This document shows, in pieces, positions 26,546 through 33,939 of a DNA stretch of 64,000 nucleotides. The stretch is from an uncultured Lachnospiraceae bacterium (lineage in GTDB: Bacteria > Bacillota > Clostridia > Lachnospirales > Lachnospiraceae): assembly GCA_910579225.1 (NCBI GenBank), contig CAJTTI010000002.1, forward strand, positions 128,237-192,236. The letters are read 5' to 3'. The position numbers were made by a program, and so were the translations under genes. The notes beneath the pieces are model-generated. The model did no database searches, was not told the DNA's origin, and saw only the letters and a list, made by a program, of their open reading frames with translations. The number at the start of each line of letters is the position of its first letter. Position 1 is the stretch's first letter.

Positions 26546-26962
26546 TCAGACTCTTTCAATGGAATACAGCATCCGGACCGGCAGAGTGGTTCCGTCCGTG
26601 AAGAGAAGGGTATGGTGGCATTGGTCAATCTTTTGGAGTTTTTTTGAGATGGTTATATAAGTGCCCCCATCCTTTCTCATATCCGGTTGAAAATAAGTGA
26701 TTTTCACTTCTGGTTCCCGGGACAGTTCTGTCTGGAGCTGCCGCAGGAACTGGTCCAGCTGCTGTACCTGGTCTTCTTCCAGTTCCACAAAAGTGTCCGT
26801 TTGTCTGGCCGTTTCCCGGATGGCAGCGCCATGTCCGGTAAGCGCTGCAAAAGGAGAAAACTGCGCAGCGCGGTTTAATAGAGACATTTGCGGATGTCTG
26901 GAAGAGATATGGTGAGAAAGGTGAATGATATCATCATATTTGTGGCATTCTTTTGGCATCAT
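26546..26962 (-). CDS. YolD-like protein
   Basis: A 138-residue protein with the YolD-family N-terminus (YDDIIHL, HHISSRHPQMS, RAAQFSPFAALTGH). YolD proteins occur next to Y-family polymerases of the UvrX/ImpB type and are thought to aid or control them. Its start overlaps the polymerase stop by four bases (ATGA), so both are made from one message. It ends 12 bases from the convergent purL stop. The exact biochemical action of YolD is not settled. Confidence 0.88.
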   Translation of the reverse strand: MMPKECHKYDDIIHLSHHISSRHPQMSLLNRAAQFSPFAALTGHGAAIRETARQTDTFVELEEDQVQQLDQFLRQLQTELSREPEVKITYFQPDMRKDGGTYITISKKLQKIDQCHHTLLFTDGTTLPVRMLYSIERV

Positions 26963-28488
26963 GCTTTGTGTCCTCCGATCTGGCGGTTTCGTTCCATAGT
27001 GGTGGCATCTTTCTGTAGATTCATGCCTTTTAGGATGGCATTTTTTCCGTATTTCTTTTTAACAGACAGCATCGCTTCCTGCAAACGCCGTTCTTTGGCG
27101 TATCTGTCTGCCTCTTCTTCCTTCTTTTTCTCCAGAACTGTGTAATCAGTAAACAGATCAAGTTGCTCGTAGGATTCTGTCTGGATAACTTGTGTCTCGT
27201 CCACCAGGTGGTTTGCGGACAGCATTACCCGGCGAATGAGCAGGTTCGGATCGACGATCTGATCATAGAGTTTAAGGGCTGCGTCGGTGATTTTACAGGC
27301 GGAGGAAGTCTGACAGTCCAGATTGATGGTACCATGGGCGTGTTTGGGGACTTTCCTGCCATAACGGTCTGTGGTGATTTCTCCTTTGTATTCGTTTGCA
27401 TTCCCGGGAAACGTTAGGTTTTCACGGTCATAACCGACAGTAAGCGTTATCTGGTCTGTGACCAGCCGTTTGTCCACAAGATCCAGAGCCAGCAGATCCG
27501 TCATCTCCTGAACGATAAGCTTTCCTTTGGAGAAATCGTAAGGCTGACGCAGTACCTGCCCGGAGCAAAGGCTGTTGCTCTCTGGTTTGTAAGCTTTGAC
27601 CAAATCCATGGTCACAGGTTCCCAGCCCCAGGAATGGTCGATCAGGAGTTCCGCATTGACACCAAACAGGTGGTACAGAAGTTCTTCATTGTGATAGTCC
27701 TGATCACTTCCAAGAGAGCAACGGGCGATATCCCCCATGGTAAAAAGGCCAACTTCTTCCAGCTTCTTCTGATAGCCATGTCCGACACGCCAGAAATCAG
27801 TGAGAGGCCGGTGATTCCACAGGAGCCTTCGGTAGGAGAGTTCATCCAGTTCCGCGATACGGACGCCGTTGGGATCCGGTTCCACATGTTTGGCTACGAT
27901 ATCCATGGCGACTTTGCACAGATACAGATTGGTGCCGATACCAGCGGCGGCAGTAATCCCTGTGGTGTCAAAGACATCTTGTATGATTTTTGCAGTTAGC
28001 TGCCTTGGGTTCATCCGGTAAGTTTTCAGATAATGAGTGACATCCATGAATACTTCATCAATGGAATAGACATGAATATCTTCCGGAGCAATGTATTTCA
28101 GATAAATATTGTAGATGATTGTACTGTATTCGATATAGAAGGCCATCCGGGGCGGAGCGATTATATAGGAAAGTTCCAGTTCCGGATGCTCTTCTAGCTC
28201 TCCGGTATGGCAGGAAGAGCCTGTAAACCGGCAGTGCGGGGCTCTGCTTCTGCGCTCCTGATTGATTTCTTTTACTCTCTGTACGACTTCGAAGAGCCTT
28301 GCTCTGCCAGAGATTCCGTAGGCTTTCAGGGAAGGAGACACGGCAAGGCAGATGGTTTTTTCCGTTCTTCTGGCATCTGCCACTACCAGATGGGTGGTGA
28401 GCGGGTTCAATCTCCGCTCGATGCATTCCACAGAAGCGTAGAATGATTTTAAATCAATGGAGACATAGGTATGGCAGTTTTCACTCAT
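26959..28488 (-). CDS. Y-family DNA polymerase (UmuC/UvrX/ImpB-like)
   Basis: A 509-residue translesion polymerase. The catalytic palm shows YVSIDLKSFYASVEC near residue 8 (metal-binding Asp) and HVYSIDEVFMDV (catalytic Asp-Glu pair) near residue 135. A helix-hairpin-helix-like thumb and a little-finger domain follow. The start at 28488 is chosen because AGGAGGAAG stands before it; an earlier in-frame ATG at 28518 lacks a site. It is co-translated with yolD. The upstream promoter region contains a near-consensus LexA box (28550-28561), so SOS induction is likely. Members of this family are often carried by mobile elements. Confidence 0.93.
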   Translation of the reverse strand: MSENCHTYVSIDLKSFYASVECIERRLNPLTTHLVVADARRTEKTICLAVSPSLKAYGISGRARLFEVVQRVKEINQERRSRAPHCRFTGSSCHTGELEEHPELELSYIIAPPRMAFYIEYSTIIYNIYLKYIAPEDIHVYSIDEVFMDVTHYLKTYRMNPRQLTAKIIQDVFDTTGITAAAGIGTNLYLCKVAMDIVAKHVEPDPNGVRIAELDELSYRRLLWNHRPLTDFWRVGHGYQKKLEEVGLFTMGDIARCSLGSDQDYHNEELLYHLFGVNAELLIDHSWGWEPVTMDLVKAYKPESNSLCSGQVLRQPYDFSKGKLIVQEMTDLLALDLVDKRLVTDQITLTVGYDRENLTFPGNANEYKGEITTDRYGRKVPKHAHGTINLDCQTSSACKITDAALKLYDQIVDPNLLIRRVMLSANHLVDETQVIQTESYEQLDLFTDYTVLEKKKEEEADRYAKERRLQEAMLSVKKKYGKNAILKGMNLQKDATTMERNRQIGGHKA

Positions 28489-28549
28489 GGGTTTTCTTCC
28501 TCCTGTTGTCTGCAACACGTCCAGTCCCTGGACTTTTTTTATTATAACA

Positions 28550-28561
28550 GAATATCAGTTC
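28550..28561 (-). promoter_or_regulatory. LexA-like SOS box in the umuC-yolD promoter
   Basis: On the minus strand this reads GAACTGATATTC inside CGAACTGATATTCTG. The Gram-positive LexA consensus is GAAC-N4-GTTC, so one base differs. It ends only a few bases upstream of a TATAAT -10 box (28541-28546), an effective repressor position. Confidence 0.55.
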
Positions 28562-28585
28562 GATTTATACAGGATTTTTCATACA

Positions 28586-28797
28586 AAAATATTTCCACCT
28601 GTGCGGTTGGATGCTCATTCGAGCATCCAACCTACTCCCACATTCGCAAAACTCGCGCATGTGCGCTCCTGCGTCTGCATTCGCAGCCGCGTTTTGCTCA
28701 TTTGGAAGTGGGTTGCTAATCCAATGGCTCGTCTGCATTGCAATAACTTGCATGCAGACAAGCCTCTGGATTACAACCGCACAGGTGGAAATATTTT
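28586..28797. mobile_element. 212-base palindromic (MITE-like) element with 24-bp terminal inverted repeats
   Basis: The ends 28586-28609 and 28774-28797 are perfect 24-bp inverted repeats, starting AAAATATTTCCACC. Inside are three hairpins: a perfect 12-bp stem with 4-base loop (28605-28632), a middle arm with GCAAAAC/GTTTTGC and CCCAC/GTGGG pairs (about 28637-28712), and a long right arm with GTCTGCAtTGCAA and TTGCAtGCAGAC (about 28717-28772). No transposase gene is present. It may be a non-autonomous mobile element or a structured RNA gene with a closing stem. No clear target duplication was seen. Confidence 0.55.
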
Positions 28798-28896
28798 GTG
28801 CAAAGAGACGAAAAATGAATTGGCCTCAGGATCTTGCATAATTTTCTTTGCGATGCCGGATACTATTCACATCATAATCTGAAGGAGGACATGAAC

Positions 28897-29217
28897 ATGA
28901 CAAGACTAGACTGTTCAGTTGTAAATTGTACGTATAATAAGGATAACAGTTGCTGCAAAGACAATATCCATGTGGGCGGCAGAGACGCAAAGGTGACAGA
29001 TCAGACCTGTTGTGACAGCTTCCGGGAACGCAAATATGACGGAACCCGCAATGCGGATGATATCCCGAGCAAACCGACGGAGGTTGCCTGCGATGCAACA
29101 ACCTGTACCTATAATCAGTCCTGCAAATGTCATGCAGAGCAGATTCAGGTGGCGGGAGCCAATGCATGTCATTGCGATCAGACGGAATGTGCGACGTTTA
29201 AATGTGAATGCAAATAA
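28897..29217 (+). CDS. DUF1540 domain protein (two Cys-rich repeats)
   Basis: A 106-residue protein with two tandem cysteine-rich units, each like C..VNCTYN....C....I.V and D.T.C..F, the pattern of DUF1540. Twelve or more cysteines suggest metal binding, probably zinc. The start at 28897 is selected because AAGGAGG at 28882-28888 leaves an 8-base spacer; an ATG at 28891 would be too close. It stands alone between the palindromic element and a strong terminator. Members are common in spore-forming clostridia, but the function is unknown. Confidence 0.85.
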   Translation: MTRLDCSVVNCTYNKDNSCCKDNIHVGGRDAKVTDQTCCDSFRERKYDGTRNADDIPSKPTEVACDATTCTYNQSCKCHAEQIQVAGANACHCDQTECATFKCECK

Positions 29218-29276
29218 GTAAATAGGAATCTGCTGAGAAATAGCGTTTTTTAACCTTTCCGGCAGCCATTAAAAAT

Positions 29277-29336
29277 ATTCCCGCAGGAATCAGGGCGACA
29301 GAGTTTTCCTGGATTCCGGCGGGAATGTTTTTTGTT
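29277..29336. terminator. strong terminator after the DUF1540 gene
   Basis: ATTCCCGCAGGAATC pairs with GATTCCGGCGGGAAT with one mismatch, followed by GTTTTTTGTTTT. It ends the plus-strand transcript. Confidence 0.88.
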
Positions 29337-29463
29337 TTCTGCGGTTCTGGTTTGTGTAGTAATCAGATTTGGAATGAAATGTGGTGAAATACATATTAAT
29401 CCAACAGATGGAGAAGAAATTTGCAGGTACGCACCACAGTTAAAGTGGTGTGAAAGTAGTTGA

Positions 29464-29643
29464 TCAGTACCGCCCCCTTTCCTTCATATTGTAAAGTTTC
29501 TTTTTGTTGATACGGCGCACTTTGGCGCGGGGTTCGTATTTTGCACAGTGCTGACAATAGGTCCTGTGACATGCATCCCGGCCTTTGGCGCATTGGCCGA
29601 GAGCCAGGTAATATTTACATGGGATTTCTCTGTATTTAGCCAT
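29464..29643 (-). CDS. small Cys-rich protein (59 aa), co-translated with rtcB
   Basis: The 59-residue product begins MAKYREIPCKYYLALGQC and has cysteines at 9, 18, 25, 30 and 33, followed by a basic tail ending NMKERGRY. I recognise the pattern from small uncharacterised clostridial proteins with a probable zinc site, but know no function. Its start lies inside the last codons of rtcB (8-base overlap, 29636-29643), and the ribosome site GGAAG is in the rtcB end. The overlap and the basic character suggest a partner of RtcB or an RNA-binding protein, which is inference. Confidence 0.75.
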   Translation of the reverse strand: MAKYREIPCKYYLALGQCAKGRDACHRTYCQHCAKYEPRAKVRRINKKKLYNMKERGRY

Positions 29644-30757
29644 TTTTACTTCCTGCCTTATAATTATATACTGGGGTTAACAGTCTCTTGATTTCTGCTG
29701 TAGCCTCAACCTGTGAGGCAATGGTTCGGATATCCCGGTAAGCAAAAGGCGCTTCGTCCAGTGTATCTCTGCTGATACAGCTGCAGTGGATGCCTTTCAT
29801 TGCTGCCTTGAACTGAGAGAGTGTGTATCTTTTGGCTACGTCTTCCCGCTTCAGAAGCCTTCCGGAGCCGTGGGGTGCGGAGCAGTTCCAGTCTGCATTT
29901 CCTTTTCCAACGGCCAGAAGAATACCGTCCCGCATATTGGCGGGGATCAGGATCCGCTCTCCCTCCCGGGCGGAGACAGCGCCTTTGCGGAGTATCCAGC
30001 CGTTTTGTTCCTGCGCGGCATAGTTATGGGGGCAGGAGAAAATGTCGGTTGGTTTCCACTTCATGGAACGGCACAGGACATCCAGGATCGCCAGCCGGTT
30101 TTCTTCTGCGTAACGCTGTACTACTGTCAGGTCATGGAGGTAGCTGCGAAGAAGCGCTCCGTCCAGCCAGATCATAGGCCAGGGGGCGGAGATTCTCCGG
30201 GACTTTAGTTCCTTTTGTCCCAGATGTAGATAATATTCTGCCATCTCCCTGCCAAGCCGCCGGCTTCCGGTATGAATGGTCAGATAGTGTGTCCCTTCCT
30301 CGTCCTGGTCGATCTCGATGAAATGATTGCCTCCGCCCAGTGTCCCCATACTGAGAATCGTCTTTTCCAGATGGATGTGATCTGCGCACTCCAGAGTTTC
30401 GTATGGAAAATCCGCGCTGCGCGGGTGAGGGGTGCGACGGATGGACATGCCGCCGGGAATCTGTTCCCGGATGACAGTATCCAGTCTCTGATATTCGATG
30501 TTCTTCTTTCCTAAAACAGCGCAGGTCATGCCGCATCCAATGTCAATGCCCAGAAGGGCAGGGAGTATCCGGTCCTGAAAGGTCATGGTCAGGCCAATAG
30601 GGCCGGTTTTCCCCGGATGCACATCGGGCATAATCCGGACCCGGCTGTTTGCCGCACAGGCATGGTCGCAGATCATCCGTACCTGTGCAAGGGCGTATTG
30701 CTCTATAGAATCTGTGAAAATAGTTGCAGAAGTGTAAGTGCCGTTTATCTCTTTCAT
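29636..30757 (-). CDS. rtcB: RtcB-family RNA ligase
   Basis: A 373-residue RtcB homologue. RtcB joins 2',3'-cyclic-phosphate (or 3'-phosphate) and 5'-OH RNA ends using GTP and Mn. Metal ligands can be seen in MPDVHPG, GIDIGCGM (the metal-binding Cys), GTLGGGNHFIE and TIHTGSR, and the nucleotidylated histidine falls in SAPHGSGR. It is shorter than E. coli RtcB, as in other compact bacterial members. It is preceded by a promoter, a 26-codon leader ORF and a terminator-antiterminator pair, suggesting attenuation. The downstream gene overlaps it by 8 bases. Likely role: repair of cleaved tRNA or rRNA. Confidence 0.92.
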   Translation of the reverse strand: MKEINGTYTSATIFTDSIEQYALAQVRMICDHACAANSRVRIMPDVHPGKTGPIGLTMTFQDRILPALLGIDIGCGMTCAVLGKKNIEYQRLDTVIREQIPGGMSIRRTPHPRSADFPYETLECADHIHLEKTILSMGTLGGGNHFIEIDQDEEGTHYLTIHTGSRRLGREMAEYYLHLGQKELKSRRISAPWPMIWLDGALLRSYLHDLTVVQRYAEENRLAILDVLCRSMKWKPTDIFSCPHNYAAQEQNGWILRKGAVSAREGERILIPANMRDGILLAVGKGNADWNCSAPHGSGRLLKREDVAKRYTLSQFKAAMKGIHCSCISRDTLDEAPFAYRDIRTIASQVEATAEIKRLLTPVYNYKAGSKNG

Positions 30758-30848
30758 GAAATTCCCTTCTTATATTGGAGCACATCTGAAACTTTCAGGA
30801 GTGCTCTGGGAGATACGAGTCCGGAGAGACAGGCTCTCTTCTGGACAT
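30758..30848 (-). other. leader segment between the attenuator and rtcB
   Basis: About 90 bases with small hairpins on the minus strand (GAGAG/CTCTC, and CTGAAA/TTTCAG within GCAC/GTGC). AGAAGGGAA lies just before the rtcB start. No other feature. Confidence 0.4.
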
Positions 30849-30877
30849 AAAAATACCTCCGCATGGCCGCAGAGGTA
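30849..30877 (-). terminator. attenuator terminator upstream of rtcB
   Basis: On the minus strand TACCTCTGC pairs with GCGGAGGTA (one G-T pair) around a 6-base loop, followed by TTTTT. It stands about 90 bases before the rtcB start and after a leader ORF, so it would block rtcB unless antitermination occurs. The 5' arm also matches an 8-base segment inside the leader ORF. Confidence 0.75.
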
Positions 30878-30920
30878 ACATGAAAAAGAATGGCTCTTTT
30901 CTATGCAGATTGTCTGAATA

Positions 30921-31001
30921 TCAGATGAACGGGCGGACAATCTGACCTCTGCCGGAAATAATAGTTGCGATTGTGTTGAAAAACTGCTTTGCATGCGTCA
31001 T
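30921..31001 (-). CDS. 26-codon leader peptide upstream of rtcB
   Basis: The ORF begins MTHAKQFFNTIATII and ends RPFI, and is preceded by an excellent AAAGGAGG site with a 6-base spacer. It is the first well-placed ORF after a strong promoter at 31048-31076. The codons for Gly17-Arg18-Gly19 contain GCAGAGGT, complementary over 8 bases to the 5' arm of the terminator downstream, and its end overlaps one arm of a second hairpin (30906-30914 with 30936-30944). This is the layout of a ribosome-dependent attenuator. No single amino acid is strikingly repeated, so the signal is unclear; general ribosome stalling is one possibility. A stand-alone small protein is the alternative. Confidence 0.6.
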   Translation of the reverse strand: MTHAKQFFNTIATIISGRGQIVRPFI

Positions 31002-31047
31002 AATTGTCCTCCTTTCTTAAGATAAAATCTTCATGTTTCCGACTTAT

Positions 31048-31076
31048 AGTATAGGGCGGAAAGGCTTGAAAGTCAA
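31048..31076 (-). promoter_or_regulatory. promoter of the rtcB leader
   Basis: On the minus strand TTGACT (31076-31071) and TATACT (31053-31048) with a 17-base spacer. Transcription would begin near 31041, giving a leader of roughly 280 bases before rtcB. Confidence 0.82.
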
Positions 31077-31089
31077 GCGATTTCAAATC

Positions 31090-32193
31090 TCACACTCCAA
31101 AAAAATATTTGATCCGTTCCAGTCTGGAAGTCATACTGACCATCAACATGTCCAGTACGGTCAGAGCCGCCATACATTCCACAACGACGACTGCCCGGGG
31201 GACGATGATCGGGTCATGCCGTCCCTGGATGGATATGGTAATCTCTTCGCCGGTTTTGCTGACGGTCTGCTGGTCTGCACGAATGGACGGGGTGGGTTTA
31301 AAAGCAGCCCGGAAGATTAGATCGCTGCCGTCGCTGATTCCGCCCAGGACACCGCCGGAATGATTGGTTTTTTTGCCTATGGCCCCATTTTCTTTCTGAT
31401 AAAACGCGTCATTATTGACGCTGCCCAGGGCTTTTGCAGCTTCAAAGCCATCCCCGATCTCAAAGCCTTTTACAGCTCCAATGGAACAGACCGCCTTGGC
31501 GAGATTGGCGCTCAGCTTATCAAAACAGGGCTCGCCCACACCTGCAGGTATACCGCTGATCACACATTCCACGACGCCTCCACAGGAGTCGTTATGCTGC
31601 CTGCACTGGTCCAGATAGGCCTCGGCGAGAGCAGCGGCTTTGGCATCCGGCATATTGACCGCGTTTTTCTCCATCTGGGTCAGGTCAAAACGGTCCGGCT
31701 CAATGGTTACAGGGCCGATGGACCGGGTATAGGCGGTTATGGTAATACCAAGTTCCGACAAAAGCTTCGCCGCCACTGCGCCTGCTGCCACACGGCCGAT
31801 GGTCTCTCTGCCGGAGGAGCGGCCGCCGCCCGTATAGTCACGGAATCCGTATTTGCAGTCATAGGTGTAGTCGGCGTGTCCGGGACGGTAGTATGAGGCG
31901 ATCTCACGGTAATCTTTGGAACGCTGGGACGTATTGCGGACCATCAGGGAGATGGGAGTGCCGGTGGTCTTTCCCTCGAAGACGCCCGAGAGGATCTCAA
32001 CAACATCGTCTTCCTTTCTTGGGGTCGTGAACCTGGATTGTCCCGGTTTCCTTCGGTTTAGATAGATTTGGATATCCTGTTCTGTGAGGGCGAGCCCGGC
32101 CGGACATCCGTCGATGACGACGCCAATGCCCCTGCCGTGGGATTCTCCCCAGGTGGTGACGGATAATAAAGTGCCGAGTGTTGAACCTGCCAT
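31090..32193 (-). CDS. aroC: chorismate synthase
   Basis: A 367-residue enzyme for the last step of the shikimate pathway, converting EPSP to chorismate with reduced FMN. The N-terminus GESHGRGIGVVIDGCPAG and the later GFRDYTGGGRSSGRETIGRV (two pieces of the active site) are diagnostic, and the C-terminal REDxxI-like and PS(I)RADQQT region is present. It is transcribed from a minus-strand promoter at 32238-32266, divergent from tgt. It is isolated from other aro genes here. Assignment is secure. Confidence 0.96.
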   Translation of the reverse strand: MAGSTLGTLLSVTTWGESHGRGIGVVIDGCPAGLALTEQDIQIYLNRRKPGQSRFTTPRKEDDVVEILSGVFEGKTTGTPISLMVRNTSQRSKDYREIASYYRPGHADYTYDCKYGFRDYTGGGRSSGRETIGRVAAGAVAAKLLSELGITITAYTRSIGPVTIEPDRFDLTQMEKNAVNMPDAKAAALAEAYLDQCRQHNDSCGGVVECVISGIPAGVGEPCFDKLSANLAKAVCSIGAVKGFEIGDGFEAAKALGSVNNDAFYQKENGAIGKKTNHSGGVLGGISDGSDLIFRAAFKPTPSIRADQQTVSKTGEEITISIQGRHDPIIVPRAVVVVECMAALTVLDMLMVSMTSRLERIKYFFGV

Positions 32194-32224
32194 AGATAGA
32201 TATACTCCTGTCCTGTAAAATTGA

Positions 32225-32254
32225 TTGACTAACTATCAGTATATATAATATACT
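32225..32254 (+). promoter_or_regulatory. promoter of tgt
   Basis: TTGACT at 32225 and TATACT at 32249 with 18 bases between. It overlaps the divergent aroC promoter, so the two may compete for RNA polymerase. Confidence 0.6.
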
Positions 32255-32266
32255 TTCATTTGTAAA
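32238..32266 (-). promoter_or_regulatory. promoter of aroC
   Basis: On the minus strand TTTACA (32266-32261) and TATACT (32243-32238) with a 17-base spacer, about 45 bases before the aroC start. Confidence 0.65.
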
Positions 32267-32311
32267 TGAAATCATAAAAAGTAGTCAGAAGATCGGATCA
32301 CGAGGTGAAAT

Positions 32312-33445
32312 ATGTATAAATTACTGAAAAAAGACGGAAATGCAAAACGTGGTGAATTTCACACAGTGCATGGGGTGATACAGACCCCCGTGTTCATGAA
32401 CGTGGGAACTGCAGCGGCGATCAAGGGAGCAGTGTCCACGGAAGATCTGGAGGCGATTGGCACGCAGGTGGAGCTCTCCAATACCTATCATCTCCATGTA
32501 CGCCCCGGAGACCAGGTGGTGAAGAAGATGGGAGGACTGCACCGGTTCATGTCCTGGGACCGGCCGATTCTGACGGATTCCGGCGGCTTCCAGGTATTTT
32601 CCCTGGCAGGACTCCGCAAGATCAAAGAAGAAGGCGTGTATTTTCATTCCCATGTGGACGGCAGGAAGATTTTTATGGGTCCGGAAGAAAGTATGCAGAT
32701 CCAGTCCAATCTGGCTTCTACGATTGCCATGGCGTTTGATGAATGCGCACCCAGCAAAGCAGAGAGAAGTTATGTACAGGCATCTGTGGAGCGGACTACC
32801 AGGTGGCTGAAGCGCTGCAGGACGGAAATGGAGCGGTTGAACAGCCTTCCCGATACGATCAACCGGGAGCAGTTTCTCTTCGGAATCAATCAGGGAGCAG
32901 TATATGAGGACATTCGGATTGATCATGCGAAGGCAATTGCGGAGCTTGACCTTCCGGGATATGCGATAGGAGGGTTGGCGGTAGGCGAAAGTCATGAAGA
33001 GATGTATCAGATCATTGAAGCGGTGGTCTCTTATCTGCCGGTGGAAAAGCCCACATATCTGATGGGAGTCGGAACCCCGGCAAATATTCTGGAAGCAGTG
33101 GAACGGGGCGTTGATTTCTTTGACTGTGTGTATCCAAGCCGAAACGGAAGACATGGGCATGTGTACACAGACTGTGGAAAGCTGAATCTGTTCAATGCCA
33201 GATATGAATTGGACGAGCGACCCCTTCAGGAAGGCTGTGGGTGTCCGGCCTGCAGAAGATACAGCAGGTCCTATATCCGACACCTTCTGAAAGCAAAGGA
33301 GATGCTTGGTATGCGTCTGTGCGTGCTTCATAATCTGTATTTCTATAATCATATGATGGAGGAGATACGGGAGGCAATCGAACAGGGATGCTATCAGGAA
33401 TACAAAAGGAAGAAACTGGCAGGTCTGATGGAACAGCCGGAATAA
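32312..33445 (+). CDS. tgt: tRNA-guanine transglycosylase
   Basis: A 377-residue enzyme that exchanges guanine-34 of GUN-anticodon tRNAs for preQ1 in queuosine biosynthesis. The catalytic Asp is in LTDSGGFQVFSL, the substrate loop GGLAVGES and the second Asp region FDCVYPSRNGRHG are present, and the zinc site is CGCPAC with a later HNLYFY histidine. GAGGTGAAAT precedes the start. It is followed by yajC, a very common bacterial gene order (tgt-yajC), though a separate yajC promoter is also visible. Assignment is secure. Confidence 0.97.
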   Translation: MYKLLKKDGNAKRGEFHTVHGVIQTPVFMNVGTAAAIKGAVSTEDLEAIGTQVELSNTYHLHVRPGDQVVKKMGGLHRFMSWDRPILTDSGGFQVFSLAGLRKIKEEGVYFHSHVDGRKIFMGPEESMQIQSNLASTIAMAFDECAPSKAERSYVQASVERTTRWLKRCRTEMERLNSLPDTINREQFLFGINQGAVYEDIRIDHAKAIAELDLPGYAIGGLAVGESHEEMYQIIEAVVSYLPVEKPTYLMGVGTPANILEAVERGVDFFDCVYPSRNGRHGHVYTDCGKLNLFNARYELDERPLQEGCGCPACRRYSRSYIRHLLKAKEMLGMRLCVLHNLYFYNHMMEEIREAIEQGCYQEYKRKKLAGLMEQPE

Positions 33446-33507
33446 AGAATCCGGAAGGGCTGTTTCACAATAAGATATAAAAAATCCTGCAGAAACAGAA
33501 AAAAAGC

Positions 33508-33536
33508 TTGCCCCCAATGGCGATATTGTGTACAAT
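33508..33536 (+). promoter_or_regulatory. promoter of yajC
   Basis: TTGCCC at 33508 and TACAAT at 33531, 17 bases apart, between tgt and yajC. Confidence 0.55.
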
Positions 33537-33569
33537 ATACATTAAGTCATTTTTCAGGAGGAAACAGAT

Positions 33570-33863
33570 ATGTTATTAACCGGCGTAGGTGCAGGCGGTA
33601 TGCTGCAGTTTGCGATTATCTGGGGGCTTTTTCTTGCTGTTATGTATTTTATGGTGATGAGACCTCAGAAAAAAGAACAGAAAAGACTTGCTGCTATGCT
33701 GTCTTCTCTGGAAGTAGGAGATGTAGTTGTGACTACCAGTGGATTTTATGGTGTCTTGATTGATATTACAGATGAGGACGTAATCGTAGAGTTCGGGAGC
33801 AACCGCAACTGCCGTATTCCAATGAAAAAATCAGCGATTCAGGAAGTGGAAAAACAGAACTAA
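33570..33863 (+). CDS. yajC: preprotein translocase subunit YajC
   Basis: A 97-residue single-span membrane protein. The helix covers about residues 12-30, followed by the diagnostic RPQKKEQKR and a small beta domain (LEVGDVVVTTSGFYGVL). YajC associates with SecDF near the SecYEG channel. CAGGAGGAAAC precedes the ATG. Its position after tgt is conserved in many bacteria. A clean terminator ends it at 33873-33899. Confidence 0.95.
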   Translation: MLLTGVGAGGMLQFAIIWGLFLAVMYFMVMRPQKKEQKRLAAMLSSLEVGDVVVTTSGFYGVLIDITDEDVIVEFGSNRNCRIPMKKSAIQEVEKQN

Positions 33864-33872
33864 TGTACTGGC

Positions 33873-33899
33873 AGGCGGAAGTGGACTTCCGCCTTTTTG
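33873..33899 (+). terminator. terminator after yajC
   Basis: AGGCGGAAGT pairs perfectly with ACTTCCGCCT around a two-base loop, followed by TTTT. A compact strong terminator. Confidence 0.85.
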
Positions 33900-33939
33900 C
33901 ATTAAGTAAAGTGCAAAATATTAGATCAGAGGTGGTAAA

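Larger units (their letters stand above)
28489..28896. other. intergenic region with umuC promoter and palindromic element
   Basis: About 400 bases between divergent umuC-like and DUF1540 genes. From left: a promoter with -10 TATAAT on the minus strand (28541-28546), the LexA-like box (28550-28561), the 212-base palindromic element (28586-28797) and a leader to the DUF1540 gene. Small open frames inside the palindrome look like chance. Confidence 0.6.

Noticed and set aside
28565..28753. Small open frames on both strands inside the palindromic element
   Set aside because: They follow the inverted repeats, lack ribosome sites and show no conserved pattern; the secondary structure explains the sequence better.
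28586..28797. Palindromic element considered as 6S RNA
   Set aside because: 6S RNA has a long stem with a central open bubble and imperfect pairing. Here there are exact 24-bp ends and three separate arms, more like a MITE, and no supporting promoter was recognised.
28834..28896. Longer N-terminus for the DUF1540 protein
   Set aside because: An upstream in-frame ATG exists at 28834, but AAGGAGG sits directly before 28897 and the added residues do not resemble the family.
32321..33535. Open frame of about 400 codons antisense to tgt
   Set aside because: tgt is certain on the plus strand; the antisense product looks like random sequence.
33900..33939. Leucine T-box or attenuator before leuB
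   Set aside because: Only 40 bases separate the yajC terminator from the leuB start, and no T-box sequence or leader ORF is present.
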